Of a DNA stretch of 64,000 nt, positions 53,329 through 62,141 are shown in pieces. The notes beneath the pieces were generated by a model. The model was given only the letters and a program-made list of their open reading frames with translations. It was not told where the DNA came from and ran no database searches. Numbering within the stretch: position 1 is the first letter of the stretch; every line of letters begins with the position of its first letter. This DNA is from Bradyrhizobium sp. C9 (GTDB lineage Bacteria > Pseudomonadota > Alphaproteobacteria > Rhizobiales > Xanthobacteraceae): assembly GCF_002532045.1 (NCBI RefSeq), contig NZ_NWTG01000008.1:186001-250000 (forward strand). Reading direction: 5' to 3'. The position numbers were made by a program, and so were the translations under genes.

Positions 53329-54056
53329 TGTGAAGCCCTGCAACCTTCAGGAACCTTACAGGGAGCGGGTGGAACCTTGCAACCAGAACGGGGATTTAGC
53401 GCGCTCGTCTCGGCGCGAATGTCCCGCATGTCCCGCTATTTTCCCGGTGATTCTGATATCCGATGTCACAGATGTCACGGCATGTCCCATCCCATGTCCC
53501 AAGTGAGGGGCGCGACCGTCTATCCCTTCGGAAAGTCCGGCCCGCCGCAGGCGCGCCCCGTGGCTGGTGATCGGCAGTTCGGCGATCTCGGTGGCCGTGA
53601 CGTTCGCTGCGCGCGCCTTGGGGCGTGCTCGCTACCATCACGGGTCAACATCTGCGCTTGTGTAGTGAGAGTCGCCGTAGCGCGGCGCCTGTGCGCCAGC
53701 GCGTGCTCTGGGTCTAGGCATAGCTTCGCCTGTCACCGGCAAAACATTGCCTCGCGGCATAGATGGATTGACGAAACCTCGATGTGTTGAGGGAGGCCAG
53801 GGTCATGCGGTTGGCCTTTACACGCGCTTATTGACGCGGAACCACCGCTTTGCAAATCCATCTGCAACGCGGCTGTCTGTCTGTCGGTCGCAAGCAATAC
53901 GGAGCTGACTCCTGCGGGCCGGCGTGCCGTAGCTCTACGCCGTTTAAACCCGCTTCGTTTGGTGCGCCTACGGCGTCCCGCAACAGCCCTGACTAGGCTC
54001 GCGGACCGTAACCCGACAGACGGGCATGGGCCTTTAGCCGTCCGTCTTGGGACGCC
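53329..54056. other. Gene-poor stretch near the right island end
   Basis: About 730 bp without a convincing gene. One minus-strand frame (53633 down to about 53357) reads plausibly as TEIAELPITSHGARLRRAG but has an in-frame stop directly before it and no start codon, so it may be a remnant. Several CATGTCCC repeats occur at 53418-53505. Nothing else is recognised. Confidence 0.45.
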
Positions 54057-54386
54057 CTAGATGCGCCCTCCCGCGAGTTTGTAGATGTTGGCATTGTTGA
54101 AGCCGCCGCCGCCCGCAATCATCTGGACGTGGCCGGTGGAGGCCAGCATGCGCACCGCGCGCTCAGCCGAGCCGCGGGACAGACCGGTGGTCTGTGCGAT
54201 CGAGCGGAACGACGGACTGGTGAAGCCCGCCTGCATGTCTGTGGTGTCACGGAAGTAGAGTGCGACGCTGACGGCGTTGGGCGTCAGCTGCGTGTCGGTG
54301 AGAACCGCGAAGACCCAGGGATTTAATTTGGCCTGAGAGGCACTGGACGCTTGACGGACCGATGGCGGATTTTTAGATACCAGCAT
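54057..54386 (-). CDS. Small helix-turn-helix protein
   Basis: The 109-aa protein has LNPWVFAVLTDTQLTPNAVSVALYF followed by SFRSIAQTTGLSRGSAERAVRMLASTGHV, a winged-helix HTH like those of mobile-element replication or excision regulators. AAGGG lies eight bases before the ATG at 54386. It sits between the gene-poor stretch and the attR site, where excision or control genes of islands often lie. The target is unknown. Confidence 0.68.
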   Translation of the reverse strand: MLVSKNPPSVRQASSASQAKLNPWVFAVLTDTQLTPNAVSVALYFRDTTDMQAGFTSPSFRSIAQTTGLSRGSAERAVRMLASTGHVQMIAGGGGFNNANIYKLAGGRI

Positions 54387-54450
54387 GTCACAGCCCTTAC
54401 TGTGATGGCGTCGAGCGACGGAGTCGTAGCCGTCTCTCAATTCGATCAAC

Positions 54451-54487
54451 AAAAGCCTCATCGCCCCGTCCAAGCGATGAGGCTTTT
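54451..54487. terminator. Strong bidirectional terminator
   Basis: A perfect 13-bp stem (AAAAGCCTCATCG/CGATGAGGCTTTT) with an 11-nt loop is flanked by T-runs usable in both directions (TTTTTGTTTTTG on the plus strand). It lies upstream of the HTH gene and shields it from transcription arriving from the right. Confidence 0.85.
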
Positions 54488-54784
54488 TGTTTTTGCTGAT
54501 CTGTGGATCGCGATCTCTTACCGTTGTCCCGTCCCCGGGGGTCGACTCGGTCGCTGGTGAGCCCTGTCGTATTCGGCTCGAATCTTCAGATAGGCATCAC
54601 CGCTTCACAGCGGAAGATATCGATTCCCGATTTACCGAATTGGCGAAAGTTCCTTCCTTGGGTGCGGGGCTCTGCTCGGGAGGGCACGATTGCGGTCCCG
54701 CATCGCCATGACACTTCCGTCGCTTTCGGACGGCGTGCGGCGGGCCGATTCTGTCATGGGCGATTGATCCCACTGACGATTTTT

Positions 54785-54833
54785 CGCCCTGTCACGGCGG
54801 AGGCCGCGGGTTCGAGTCCCGTCTCTCGCGCCA
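54785..54833 (+). repeat. Direct repeat at the right island end (copy of the tRNA-Asp 3' part)
   Basis: The 49 bp are identical to 23119-23167. Sequence before (TTTT) and after (GTCTT) diverges at once, so this is a discrete copy. It lacks the D-arm and 5' acceptor strand and cannot be a functional tRNA. This is the expected attR product of integration into tRNA-Asp. The interval from the HTH gene to the next gene (54387-54965) otherwise holds only the terminator. Confidence 0.9.
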
Positions 54834-54965
54834 GTCTTATCAAGCACTTAGCCCCAAGTTCCAGTTTGAAGACGCGTTGCGCGCTGGCCCGTCCTGACGC
54901 GTCTCAATGCCTTTTGCCCGGGCTTCCGGGACGCAAGAGCGACCGCGCCCGGCACGTGCGACCTT

Positions 54966-55157
54966 TCAGACGATCTCGACCGCTGGTTCGCTCCCGACGA
55001 TCGCATGATCATCACTCACGCGCGCAATCCGACATTCCGCGACACCCGACACGATGAGCCAGGTTTCCGGCTTCGCTCCTTCTCCAATCACGACTGTTGC
55101 GTCCTGATCCGGGAGTGCCTGGAGCACCTGGACGAGTTCGCGGACTTTCATCGACAC
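54966..55157 (-). CDS. Small conserved-looking hypothetical protein
   Basis: The 63-aa protein (MSMKVRELVQVLQALPDQDATVVI...) has a short helix-loop pattern KVRELVQVLQALPDQDATVVI that recurs in small rhizobial and phage-borne proteins with V.ELI..L...P.d..V. GAGGAAACG precedes the ATG. It lies just outside attR. Function unknown. Confidence 0.65.
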   Translation of the reverse strand: MSMKVRELVQVLQALPDQDATVVIGEGAKPETWLIVSGVAECRIARVSDDHAIVGSEPAVEIV

Positions 55158-55189
55158 GTTTCCTCAAGGTCGATCAGTTGGTTCGCCTC

Positions 55190-55369
55190 TCACGCGAGCA
55201 TCACATCGGCTGAAGCGGTAGCGACTATCGCCATCCAGACCAGCGAGAAACGGACGTACGGCAGGTCTCGGTTCTCGCGCGCAGCGTAGCGCGCGAGCCT
55301 GACGTCAGCCTTACTCTCATCGCATAGTGCTCGCCGACAGCAGTCGCAGCCAGTGGGCGGGAACGACAT
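55190..55369 (-). CDS. Possible small membrane protein
   Basis: A 59-aa frame has a Cys-rich N-terminus (PTGCDCCRRALCDES) and a C-terminal hydrophobic stretch (YVRFSLVWMAIVATASADVML). No family is recognised and the start is uncertain. It may equally be a chance frame. Confidence 0.3.
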   Translation of the reverse strand: MSFPPTGCDCCRRALCDESKADVRLARYAARENRDLPYVRFSLVWMAIVATASADVMLA

Positions 55370-55512
55370 CAGCGGTTCCACCAGCTTCCGGAACTCACAC
55401 GATTTCGATGGGTCTTAAAGTTGCCGGAGTAAGCGAAGACAGTTTCAGAAAATTCAAATGAGGCGAGCCCGGGCGAGGGCTGATGAGGCAAACCTGACAC
55501 GGAGACGTGCTG

Positions 55513-56391
55513 ATGAATTGGAGTTCGTGGCTGAAAGAATACTACAACGACGAGCTGGAAAGAGCGGACGCCGCCTGTCGAAGTGGAGAGTCCGTCTACG
55601 ACGCACTGAAATGGATCGACGATCCGTATCTCTGGAATGTGCTGCTCTGGAAAGAGTATGACGGCTTCAAGGCGATCAAGGCCGCCATTCCCGATCCGCC
55701 AGACGCCGGGACCCAGAAAAACTGGAGCGGTCGTTCCGGGATGGAGCTCGGCGCCGCCGTCATCGAAACCTATCGCCTGTTGCACGACAAGCTCAGGCGT
55801 CATCTCGACAAGCCGTTCGCAGAATGCGCGGTGCTGGACTATGGCTGCGGGTGGGGCAGTGTGCTCCGCTACTTCATGAAGGATGTGCCGCTGCGCAATT
55901 TGCATGGGTGTGATCCGCACAAGGGCATCATCCAGGTCGCGCAACGCTCCAATCCGCGCGCCGATATCGTGTTGTCGGACAGCCTGCCGAGACGTCTGCC
56001 GTTCAATCAGAAATTTGATGTTGCCTACGCGCTGTCGATCTGGACGCACCTCTCGCCCGCCGCAAGCGACACATGCCTCGCTGCGGTCCACGATTCTCTG
56101 GAGCATCACGGTCTCTTTCTTCTGACCATTCGGCCGCCGGCATATGCGTTCTATGAGCCGATTTCCAAATTGCCGGGCTGGGATCAGCAAAAAATCGCCG
56201 AGACTGTGGCGCGGGACGGATTCTACTTCTATCCGCAAAGCTATCCGGTCGATGGCGAAATGACCTATGGCGAGACGATCATCAGCAAGCGCTACATCGA
56301 GACGCACTGGACCGACCGGTTTGATCTCGTCGATGTCGGCATGAATGGGATCTCACCGTATCAGAGCATCATCGTTCTCCGAAAGAAGTGA
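55513..56391 (+). CDS. SAM-dependent methyltransferase (class I)
   Basis: The 292-aa protein has an N-terminal helical part, the SAM motif VLDYGCGWGSVLRYF near residue 115, GCDPHKGIIQVAQ with the acidic ribose ligand, and FDVAYALSIWTHL as post-motif. The C-terminal end (DVGMNGISPYQSIIVLRKK) is typical of Methyltransf_25-type enzymes with unknown acceptors. GGAG lies eight bases before the ATG at 55513; a GTG two codons upstream is possible. Confidence 0.83.
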   Translation: MNWSSWLKEYYNDELERADAACRSGESVYDALKWIDDPYLWNVLLWKEYDGFKAIKAAIPDPPDAGTQKNWSGRSGMELGAAVIETYRLLHDKLRRHLDKPFAECAVLDYGCGWGSVLRYFMKDVPLRNLHGCDPHKGIIQVAQRSNPRADIVLSDSLPRRLPFNQKFDVAYALSIWTHLSPAASDTCLAAVHDSLEHHGLFLLTIRPPAYAFYEPISKLPGWDQQKIAETVARDGFYFYPQSYPVDGEMTYGETIISKRYIETHWTDRFDLVDVGMNGISPYQSIIVLRKK

Positions 56392-56442
56392 GGTGGCCAC
56401 AGGATCGTATTGGCGTTGCTTGGTCGCGGCAGGACGCAAAAA

Positions 56443-57741
56443 TCAGGCCGCGACAGCGACGGCATTGATGGGCCGCATTGACAGTTGTTGATGCGAAGCT
56501 TCCGCTCGCCATTCGGGCGTCAGCCACCACAGCAGGAACAGCAGCGCGATCCCGTTCGAGGCCAGGCTTGTCGTGAGCGGCACGTTCATGATGGTCTGAA
56601 CGGCGATGCCCGACGACACGGCGATGAAGCGCGGCGGCAGGTGCCGCGAGGCCATCGATCCTACCGACAGGAGCAGGCCGCACACGAGGGCCGAAACCGG
56701 GGTGAGTGCAAGACCGACCGACGCGATGCCCTCGGTGGCGAGAAAGGAGGCGTTGAAATTGCCGTCCCGATAGATCGCTCCGAGCGCCGGGCCGAGCTCG
56801 CCATACGGGCAGGAGGTCACCTTTCGCAGGATCGATATCTGGCAGAAGCGGGTCAGGTCGCGGTGGGCAAAGAAGTCGGCGTATTGATCGAGGGCGAGCG
56901 ACGGGATTGCGAGGAAGCGCAGATTGATGGCGCTGAACACGACGTAGTTCCTGTCGGCGCCGAGCACGGCGAACGCCGTCAGCCCGAAGATTATCGGAAT
57001 CAGAAATGCAAGTACCGTGGCCAGCCGCGGGTTGAACCGGCCGAACAGCCAGAACAGAAACGGCAGCCAGATCGGCAGCAGCAGGACGGTCTTGTTATTC
57101 ACCACCGGATAGAAGCAAAGCCCAAACAGCAATACGCAAGCGGCCTGCATCCATTGCCGGCGCGACGCGAAATGCGCGAACAGATAGGGCAGGACCGCGC
57201 CGATCACGATTCCGGTGAGATAGTTCAAGGGCGCCGGCCGCGCGATCGCGTTGCGGGCTGCGCCGTAGGGATTGCCGAGATTGACGCCGTGCGAGACGTC
57301 GGCGACCAGCACGGCAAAGGACGACGTCAGCAGCAGCAGCGCAATGCGCCTGATTGTCGTTTCGGACAGGCCGGGCCGCCAAACCGGCATGTTCTGGAAC
57401 ATTAGGGGGATCATGGCAGTGGTCAGCGCGGCGATCATGGCCCAGCGGGCGATGCCATGCGGATAATCGAACGCGCTGAAGAAGCTGAGCCAGACGAAGC
57501 CGAACACCGCTGAGAGCAGCGAGAAGCTCACCAGATAACCGAAGCTGAAGCGGCCCGCGACGAACGCCGGGATGAAGACCGCCATGACGGCGGTGCCGAG
57601 GATGGCCTCGGCAGTCATGCCGGAACGCCAGACATGCATCGCCGGGAACGCGTGGCCGCAGGCGATCATCGAGGCGGTGCTGAGGACGAAGAACCCAGGG
57701 ATTGTGACCCCGATAACCAAGTCTTCGCGCGTCAATTGCAT
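56443..57741 (-). CDS. Polytopic membrane protein, O-antigen-polymerase-like
   Basis: The 432-aa protein has about eleven hydrophobic segments and a long periplasmic loop near residues 290-345 containing TRFCQISILRKVTSCPYGELGPALG with two cysteines. The topology with one long late loop is like Wzy polymerases or ligases, but no Wzy_C motif is clear. It is convergent with the methyltransferase gene. Substrate unknown. Confidence 0.65.
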   Translation of the reverse strand: MQLTREDLVIGVTIPGFFVLSTASMIACGHAFPAMHVWRSGMTAEAILGTAVMAVFIPAFVAGRFSFGYLVSFSLLSAVFGFVWLSFFSAFDYPHGIARWAMIAALTTAMIPLMFQNMPVWRPGLSETTIRRIALLLLTSSFAVLVADVSHGVNLGNPYGAARNAIARPAPLNYLTGIVIGAVLPYLFAHFASRRQWMQAACVLLFGLCFYPVVNNKTVLLLPIWLPFLFWLFGRFNPRLATVLAFLIPIIFGLTAFAVLGADRNYVVFSAINLRFLAIPSLALDQYADFFAHRDLTRFCQISILRKVTSCPYGELGPALGAIYRDGNFNASFLATEGIASVGLALTPVSALVCGLLLSVGSMASRHLPPRFIAVSSGIAVQTIMNVPLTTSLASNGIALLFLLWWLTPEWRAEASHQQLSMRPINAVAVAA

Positions 57742-57906
57742 CGGCCCGTCCGTATCGAAAGCTGTGCGACAACTAGCAACTCGATCGCGGGCGAAGCAAG
57801 TCAAGCAAGGTTAGGCAACGTCTCAGTCTATATTGTTGTGTTTCCACCGGGCGATCTGTCACCGCGGCGCCGCATTGAATTCACAAACGGCGACCCGCTG
57901 CCTTGA

Positions 57907-58098
57907 TCAGGCAAAGAATGCGGCGACCGCGTTGAGGTCGGATTGTCCCGGAGCGTCGCCACGCAAATTCGCGTCGATGATGCGGCGGCAGGCGTCGACC
58001 GTGTGGGTATCGCCCAATTCGTTGGCGGCCTCGAGGATCGACCAGATCGTATCCAGGGGAATGCCGCTCTGCATGGTCGCGTTCGGGTCTGACAGCAT
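57907..58098 (-). CDS. Small hypothetical protein
   Basis: The 63-aa protein (MLSDPNATMQSG...) is mainly helical with a central IWSILEAANELGDTHTVDACRRIIDANLRG segment, resembling a tetratricopeptide-like helical pair. It overlaps nothing and is followed on the same strand upstream by the zinc-ribbon gene, 15 bp away, so the two are probably cotranscribed. Confidence 0.6.
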   Translation of the reverse strand: MLSDPNATMQSGIPLDTIWSILEAANELGDTHTVDACRRIIDANLRGDAPGQSDLNAVAAFFA

Positions 58099-58112
58099 CG
58101 GCGGCGCCGGGG

Positions 58113-58313
58113 TTAGAATTCGAACAGGTCGCGGCCGCGCCGCGCCAGAGTATGCAGATCGGCCATCGTGCCGCGCACAGCGTTGCAGCGGCGGCATTCG
58201 ATGATGGTGTCGCCGGACGCGTGCGCGGGATCGGCGACCTTGATCGCCAGGCTGCCGCAATCCGTACAGGTGATCTTGAAGCCGGTCGAAATTACTTGCT
58301 GCTGCAAATTCAT
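58113..58313 (-). CDS. Small zinc-ribbon protein
   Basis: The 66-aa protein has two Cys-x2-Cys pairs, CTDCGS at ~16-21 and CRRCNAV at ~40-46, as in a zinc ribbon. It has no membrane segment and could bind nucleic acid or a protein partner. Function unknown. Confidence 0.7.
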   Translation of the reverse strand: MNLQQQVISTGFKITCTDCGSLAIKVADPAHASGDTIIECRRCNAVRGTMADLHTLARRGRDLFEF

Positions 58314-58553
58314 TGTGGGCCTGCGCCTCTGTTGACGTCCACCTTACGGAACAATTTTTAAGACTGGGGTCGCGGAGCGGATTGCAATCGAACGACCGCG
58401 TTAGGGGGCAGTTAAGATCTCGCAGCCGCTGCGCGTCGGCCAAGCCGCTGCATGCTGCTCGCGCGCCCCGGTTCCGGTGTTCCTGCAATCGCCGGAGCCG
58501 AACCTTGTGAAGGCCTCATCTCCCGGATCAGAGTTCGAGATGATAAGGACCAA

Positions 58554-58577
58554 CAAAAAGCCGCCCGAAGGCGGCCG
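58554..58577 (-). terminator. Rho-independent terminator
   Basis: On the minus strand GCCGCC-TTCG-GGCGGC is followed by TTTTTG, 30-50 bp beyond the stop of the small membrane protein gene. The interval 58314-58605 holds no gene besides this element. Confidence 0.8.
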
Positions 58578-58605
58578 CTTTGTCTGCCGAAGCGTGAATA
58601 CCGTG

Positions 58606-58809
58606 TTAGCGGACCGTCGAGGTGCCCGACGAGGTGATCGCGACCGGCTTGCCGGCCTTGATGACCTGGTTGGTCTGGGCAGTCTGGGTGAAATCCGCGT
58701 TGTTCCTGGCCGAAATGCCGAAAGCTGCAACCCCGATGGCCGCAACGAGCGCAACCACCACAATCTTGAGGTGGGTCGCGCGATCGGCTGAATGGATCGA
58801 GTGGTTCAT
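58606..58809 (-). CDS. Small single-pass membrane or exported protein
   Basis: The 67-aa protein has one hydrophobic segment (LKIVVVALVAAIGVAAFGISA) followed by a polar Thr/Asn/Gln-rich part ending TSSGTSTVR. This kind of short protein recurs in Bradyrhizobium genomes. GGAGGCGACC lies before the ATG, and a terminator follows. Function unknown. Confidence 0.65.
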   Translation of the reverse strand: MNHSIHSADRATHLKIVVVALVAAIGVAAFGISARNNADFTQTAQTNQVIKAGKPVAITSSGTSTVR

Positions 58810-58999
58810 GGTCGCCTCCGGGCGTCTATGCGCCGTCTATGGCAGCTACTGGTAAGCCCCATCTGTTTCCGGATCGTTTCGTGAGTTCCCGGAAATGGTT
58901 TCGTGCCACGGGCGGATTGGTTTCACCGTGCCTTGCGTCACAGAAAGCAAGGGCTGAAACTGGCCATGGGCGCGGACGGCGCCTGGGAGAAAAACAACA

Positions 59000-60022
59000 A
59001 TGAAAACAAGGAATATGAACCGCCGGCGGGTGCTGGGAACCGGCTCCGTGGCGCTTGCTGCTACGATGTTTGGTAAGCCGTCTCTTGCCGCCGCCGAGTA
59101 CGACTTCAAGCTCGGCGTCAACACTCCGGAAACCCATCCGCTAACAATCCGCTTAGCCGAGGCGGCGAGGCTGGTCGGCACGCAGTCGTCGGGCCGGGTC
59201 AACATCACGGTGTTCGCCAACAGCCAGCTCGGCGGCGATCCGGAGATGCTCTCGCAGGTCCGCGCCGGCGGGATCGAGCTCTTGGCCGCACCCAGCATGA
59301 CCTTGTCGACACTGGTGCCGTTGTCGGGACTGCCCAGCATCGGCTTCGCATTCCAGTCCTACGACCAGGTCTGGGCGGCGATGGACGGCGGCGTCGGCGA
59401 CATCGTCCGCGATGCGATCGCCAGGACCGGCGTCGTGCCGCTGAAGAAGGTCTGGGACAACGGCTTCCGCCAGATCACCTCGTCATCGAGCCGGCAGCTC
59501 AACAGCGTCGACGATCTCAGGGGCTTCAAGGTCCGCGTGCCGGTGACGGCATTGCTGACCTCGCTGTTCTCAGGTCTCGGCGCATTGCCGTCGAGCATCT
59601 CGTACAGCGAGCTCTATTCCGCGCTGCAGACCCACATCGTCGAAGGGCAGGAGAACCCGCTGGCGCAGGTCTCGACCGGAAAGCTGTACGAGGTGCAGAA
59701 ATACTGCGCGCTGTCGAACCATTGCTGGAGCGGCTACTGGATCCTCGGCAACCGCCGCGCGATGGCGGGCCTGCCGCCCGATCTCGTCGAGCTCATCAAT
59801 GCCGCGTTCGACGCTGCCGCGGTCAACGAGCGCGCCGATCTGGTCGAGATGGATCGCTCGTTGCAGGCCGAGCTGACCGAGAAGGGAATGACCTTCAACA
59901 CGCCTGACCCAGTGCAGTTCAGGGCGGCGTTGGTGAAAGCCGGCTTCTACACCCAGTGGCAGAAGACCTATGGCGCAGACGCCTGGGCGGCGCTGGAGAA
60001 ATACACGGGCAAGCTGACCTGA
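59000..60022 (+). CDS. TRAP transporter substrate-binding protein (DctP type), Tat-exported
   Basis: The 340-aa protein has a Tat-type signal (NRRRVLGTGSVALAATMFG), then the DctP pattern: FKLGVNTPETHPL, QLGGDPEMLSQVRAGGIELLA, the substrate-anchoring Arg region FKVRVPVTA, and NPLAQ with a later W.LG segment. DctP proteins bind organic acids in the periplasm and deliver them to DctQ/DctM permeases. No such permease is visible within the window, so it is an orphan here. Ligand unknown. Confidence 0.88.
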   Translation: MKTRNMNRRRVLGTGSVALAATMFGKPSLAAAEYDFKLGVNTPETHPLTIRLAEAARLVGTQSSGRVNITVFANSQLGGDPEMLSQVRAGGIELLAAPSMTLSTLVPLSGLPSIGFAFQSYDQVWAAMDGGVGDIVRDAIARTGVVPLKKVWDNGFRQITSSSSRQLNSVDDLRGFKVRVPVTALLTSLFSGLGALPSSISYSELYSALQTHIVEGQENPLAQVSTGKLYEVQKYCALSNHCWSGYWILGNRRAMAGLPPDLVELINAAFDAAAVNERADLVEMDRSLQAELTEKGMTFNTPDPVQFRAALVKAGFYTQWQKTYGADAWAALEKYTGKLT

Positions 60023-60138
60023 CGGTGTGAGCGCGGCGATCTCCGGCGGCGCGCTCCACTTGTCTCTCGCGCACGAGAACTCCTTTCGCGACGTTCAATG
60101 ATCCGGAGCGAGGCGTCGACCCACAAATCGTCGGCGGG

Positions 60139-61962
60139 TCATTTCGCGACCAGCCGCGTAAATCCGTCGTCGCTCCAGCCGTCGCTGCCGACGCCATGGC
60201 GCACAAAGAACAGGCCGGTCGGATCGTACTTCTGCTTGATCTCCAGAAGCCGCTGGTAGTTCGGGCCCCAATAGGCCTGCTGCCATCTCGGTTCGAAGAA
60301 GCTGCTTTCCGCAAGATAGGCGCCGCCGTCCGGCGCCACCTTTCTGAGTTCGCCGACCGCCTTCGCGATGCCCGCGGCATTCTTGCGCGCATCGGCCAGA
60401 TCAGGTTCGTGGCCGCTGAGGCCGGAATAGGCCGGCGGGCCCTCGCTCGCGACGATGGCGAGCACGAAGGCGTCGATCACAGCAGGGTTCGTGGCGGTTT
60501 CCCTTGCGGAGGCGATCGCGGCCTCCGATCCGCCGGCCAGGCCTTTCTGGAAGTGCAGCTCGACCGTCGCATGCTGGGCGGCCGCCAGCAGGGCCTCGAC
60601 AAGCCGCGGACGTTCCACGCCGCTCAGCAGCGATGCGCCAAGCCACAGCGATTCAAAACCGTGGATGAAGTGTCCGGCTTCGCTCAGATTGGCGGCCCAG
60701 AATACGTTCTCCGCCGGTGCGCCCGGACGATCGTCGGAGAGCATCGCCTGCGGAGCGCGCTGTCGGATGTAGGCGGCGTCCCAGCGGCGCGCTGCCGGAC
60801 CGGTGCGGATCGACGGCTGACGGGTGAAGGTGAATTCAGCCTCGGCCTCCGTGACGAAGCGAATGAAGGGCTGCCACAGTTCCTCGGCCTGCTGCCTGTC
60901 GAGGTCCAGGAACGACAGCTGGATGTCGAGCGTATTGCCCGGCTTGATGTTGACGATCTCGCCCCAGTGGCGGTTGTGCAGGCGGTCGGCGTAGAGATCC
61001 ACGAATGCGCTCACGAGGCGGCGGAATGACGCCTGAGACGCCGCTTTGATGGTCATCGAGGCGAAGCCGAACACGTCGGGTAGTTCATGGGTGCGCAAGG
61101 TCAGGCGGGTGACGACGCCGAAGGTGCCGCCGCCGCCGCGCAAGGCCCAGAACAGGTCCGGGTTGCTGCGGGCATTTGCGATCCGGACCACGCCGTCCGC
61201 GGTGACGATCTCGGCTTCCAGCAGGCTCGCCGCAGCGGTGCCGTAGTTCTTCGAATAGCTCCCGAAGCCGCCGCCCTGCACCAGTCCCGCCACGCCGACG
61301 GTGCCGCAACCGCCACCCTGGACGTAGCGGCCATTTCGGGTCGTTACCTCATTGTAGGCATGCATCCAGATCGCGCCGGCCCCGATGGTGACGGCCGGCT
61401 GCGGCGGATCCATGCCGCTTTGCGGGACGAAGCTGTCGTGCAGCGTGATGTCGTGCATCGCGCGAGTCCAGATCATCAGCGAGTCGGGAGCACTCGATGT
61501 GCCGAGATAGGAGTGGCCGCCGCCCCTGACGACCAGCCGCAGATTGTTGTCACGGGCGAAGTTGACGGCGGCCACGACGTCGCCTGTCGTGCGCGCCGCG
61601 ACGGCGTATGCGCTTGGCTGGGACGCCCATGCATCGAGATAGCCCGTGGTCTGGGTCAGCGCCGGGTCGTCGCCGATGTAGTAGGGGTTCTTCAGCTCCT
61701 TGAACACATCGCGGCAAGCCGGACCTGACGGACTGTCCTGACACGCCGCCAGCGGCGACTTCACCGCAATGAGGTGGCCGTCGGCTTGCTCGTTGAGGTG
61801 GTTCCAGCTGGCCGCCGACGGCCATTGCGGGTCCGAGGGACGTGTTCGCCGAAACATTTGCGAGGAGTTGCTCGCACCCTGCGCCGCGGTAACCGGTCCA
61901 GGACCGATCCAGCGCGCCATCGGCGTCAGGGCGCCGCCGATCAGGAGTTCGCGACGATTCAT
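60139..61962 (-). CDS. FAD-dependent oxidoreductase, berberine-bridge-enzyme type, Tat-exported
   Basis: The 607-aa protein has a Tat signal (MNRRELLIGGALTPMAR), an FAD-binding type 4 (PCMH) domain with the covalent-link His in VRGGGHSYLG and the Cys in GGGCGTVGVAGLVQGGGFG, so FAD is probably bicovalently bound. The C-terminal BBE segment reads NYQRLLEIKQKYDPTGLF. Such enzymes oxidise sugars, alkaloids or other secondary alcohols with oxygen. It is exported folded. Substrate unknown. Confidence 0.87.
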   Translation of the reverse strand: MNRRELLIGGALTPMARWIGPGPVTAAQGASNSSQMFRRTRPSDPQWPSAASWNHLNEQADGHLIAVKSPLAACQDSPSGPACRDVFKELKNPYYIGDDPALTQTTGYLDAWASQPSAYAVAARTTGDVVAAVNFARDNNLRLVVRGGGHSYLGTSSAPDSLMIWTRAMHDITLHDSFVPQSGMDPPQPAVTIGAGAIWMHAYNEVTTRNGRYVQGGGCGTVGVAGLVQGGGFGSYSKNYGTAAASLLEAEIVTADGVVRIANARSNPDLFWALRGGGGTFGVVTRLTLRTHELPDVFGFASMTIKAASQASFRRLVSAFVDLYADRLHNRHWGEIVNIKPGNTLDIQLSFLDLDRQQAEELWQPFIRFVTEAEAEFTFTRQPSIRTGPAARRWDAAYIRQRAPQAMLSDDRPGAPAENVFWAANLSEAGHFIHGFESLWLGASLLSGVERPRLVEALLAAAQHATVELHFQKGLAGGSEAAIASARETATNPAVIDAFVLAIVASEGPPAYSGLSGHEPDLADARKNAAGIAKAVGELRKVAPDGGAYLAESSFFEPRWQQAYWGPNYQRLLEIKQKYDPTGLFFVRHGVGSDGWSDDGFTRLVAK

Positions 61963-62141
61963 CGGCCGGTCACCTGTCCCTGAGTGGAGCGGATTTCACG
62001 TCGTCCGGATGGCGCGCCATGCAGGACGCCGCTCGCCTGCCTGTGATAAGGACGTGACCGCGTGACCGATCGCAATTGGGTCCCGGACCTGGCCGCCGGG
62101 GCAGGTGACCTCACAAGTTGCAGCATTTACTCCATCCCGAC

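Larger units (their letters stand above)
23119..54833. mobile_element. tRNA-Asp-associated genomic island (~31.7 kb)
   Basis: The island is bounded by a perfect 49-bp direct repeat of the tRNA-Asp 3' end. A tyrosine-recombinase gene lies immediately inside the intact tRNA, pointing toward it. Gene remnants (nrdB C-terminus, orphan HTH genes) and long gene-poor stretches cluster near the two ends. No conjugation, replication or phage structural genes are visible, so it looks like an integrated island dependent on its integrase rather than an ICE or prophage. The core cargo (25.4-51.6 kb) is a set of stress and energy genes with shared FNR/FixK-type boxes. Confidence 0.8.

Noticed and set aside
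53357..53633. Minus-strand protein-like frame near the right island end
   Set aside because: It has no start codon and an in-frame stop directly upstream; kept only as a possible remnant in the description of that stretch.
54785..54833. A second tRNA-Asp gene
   Set aside because: Only the 3' 49 bases are present; D-arm and 5' acceptor strand are missing.
54503..55057. Plus-strand frame spanning the right att repeat
   Set aside because: The translated tRNA part gives the well-known spurious AEAAGSSPVSRAS-like text, and the rest has no domain features.
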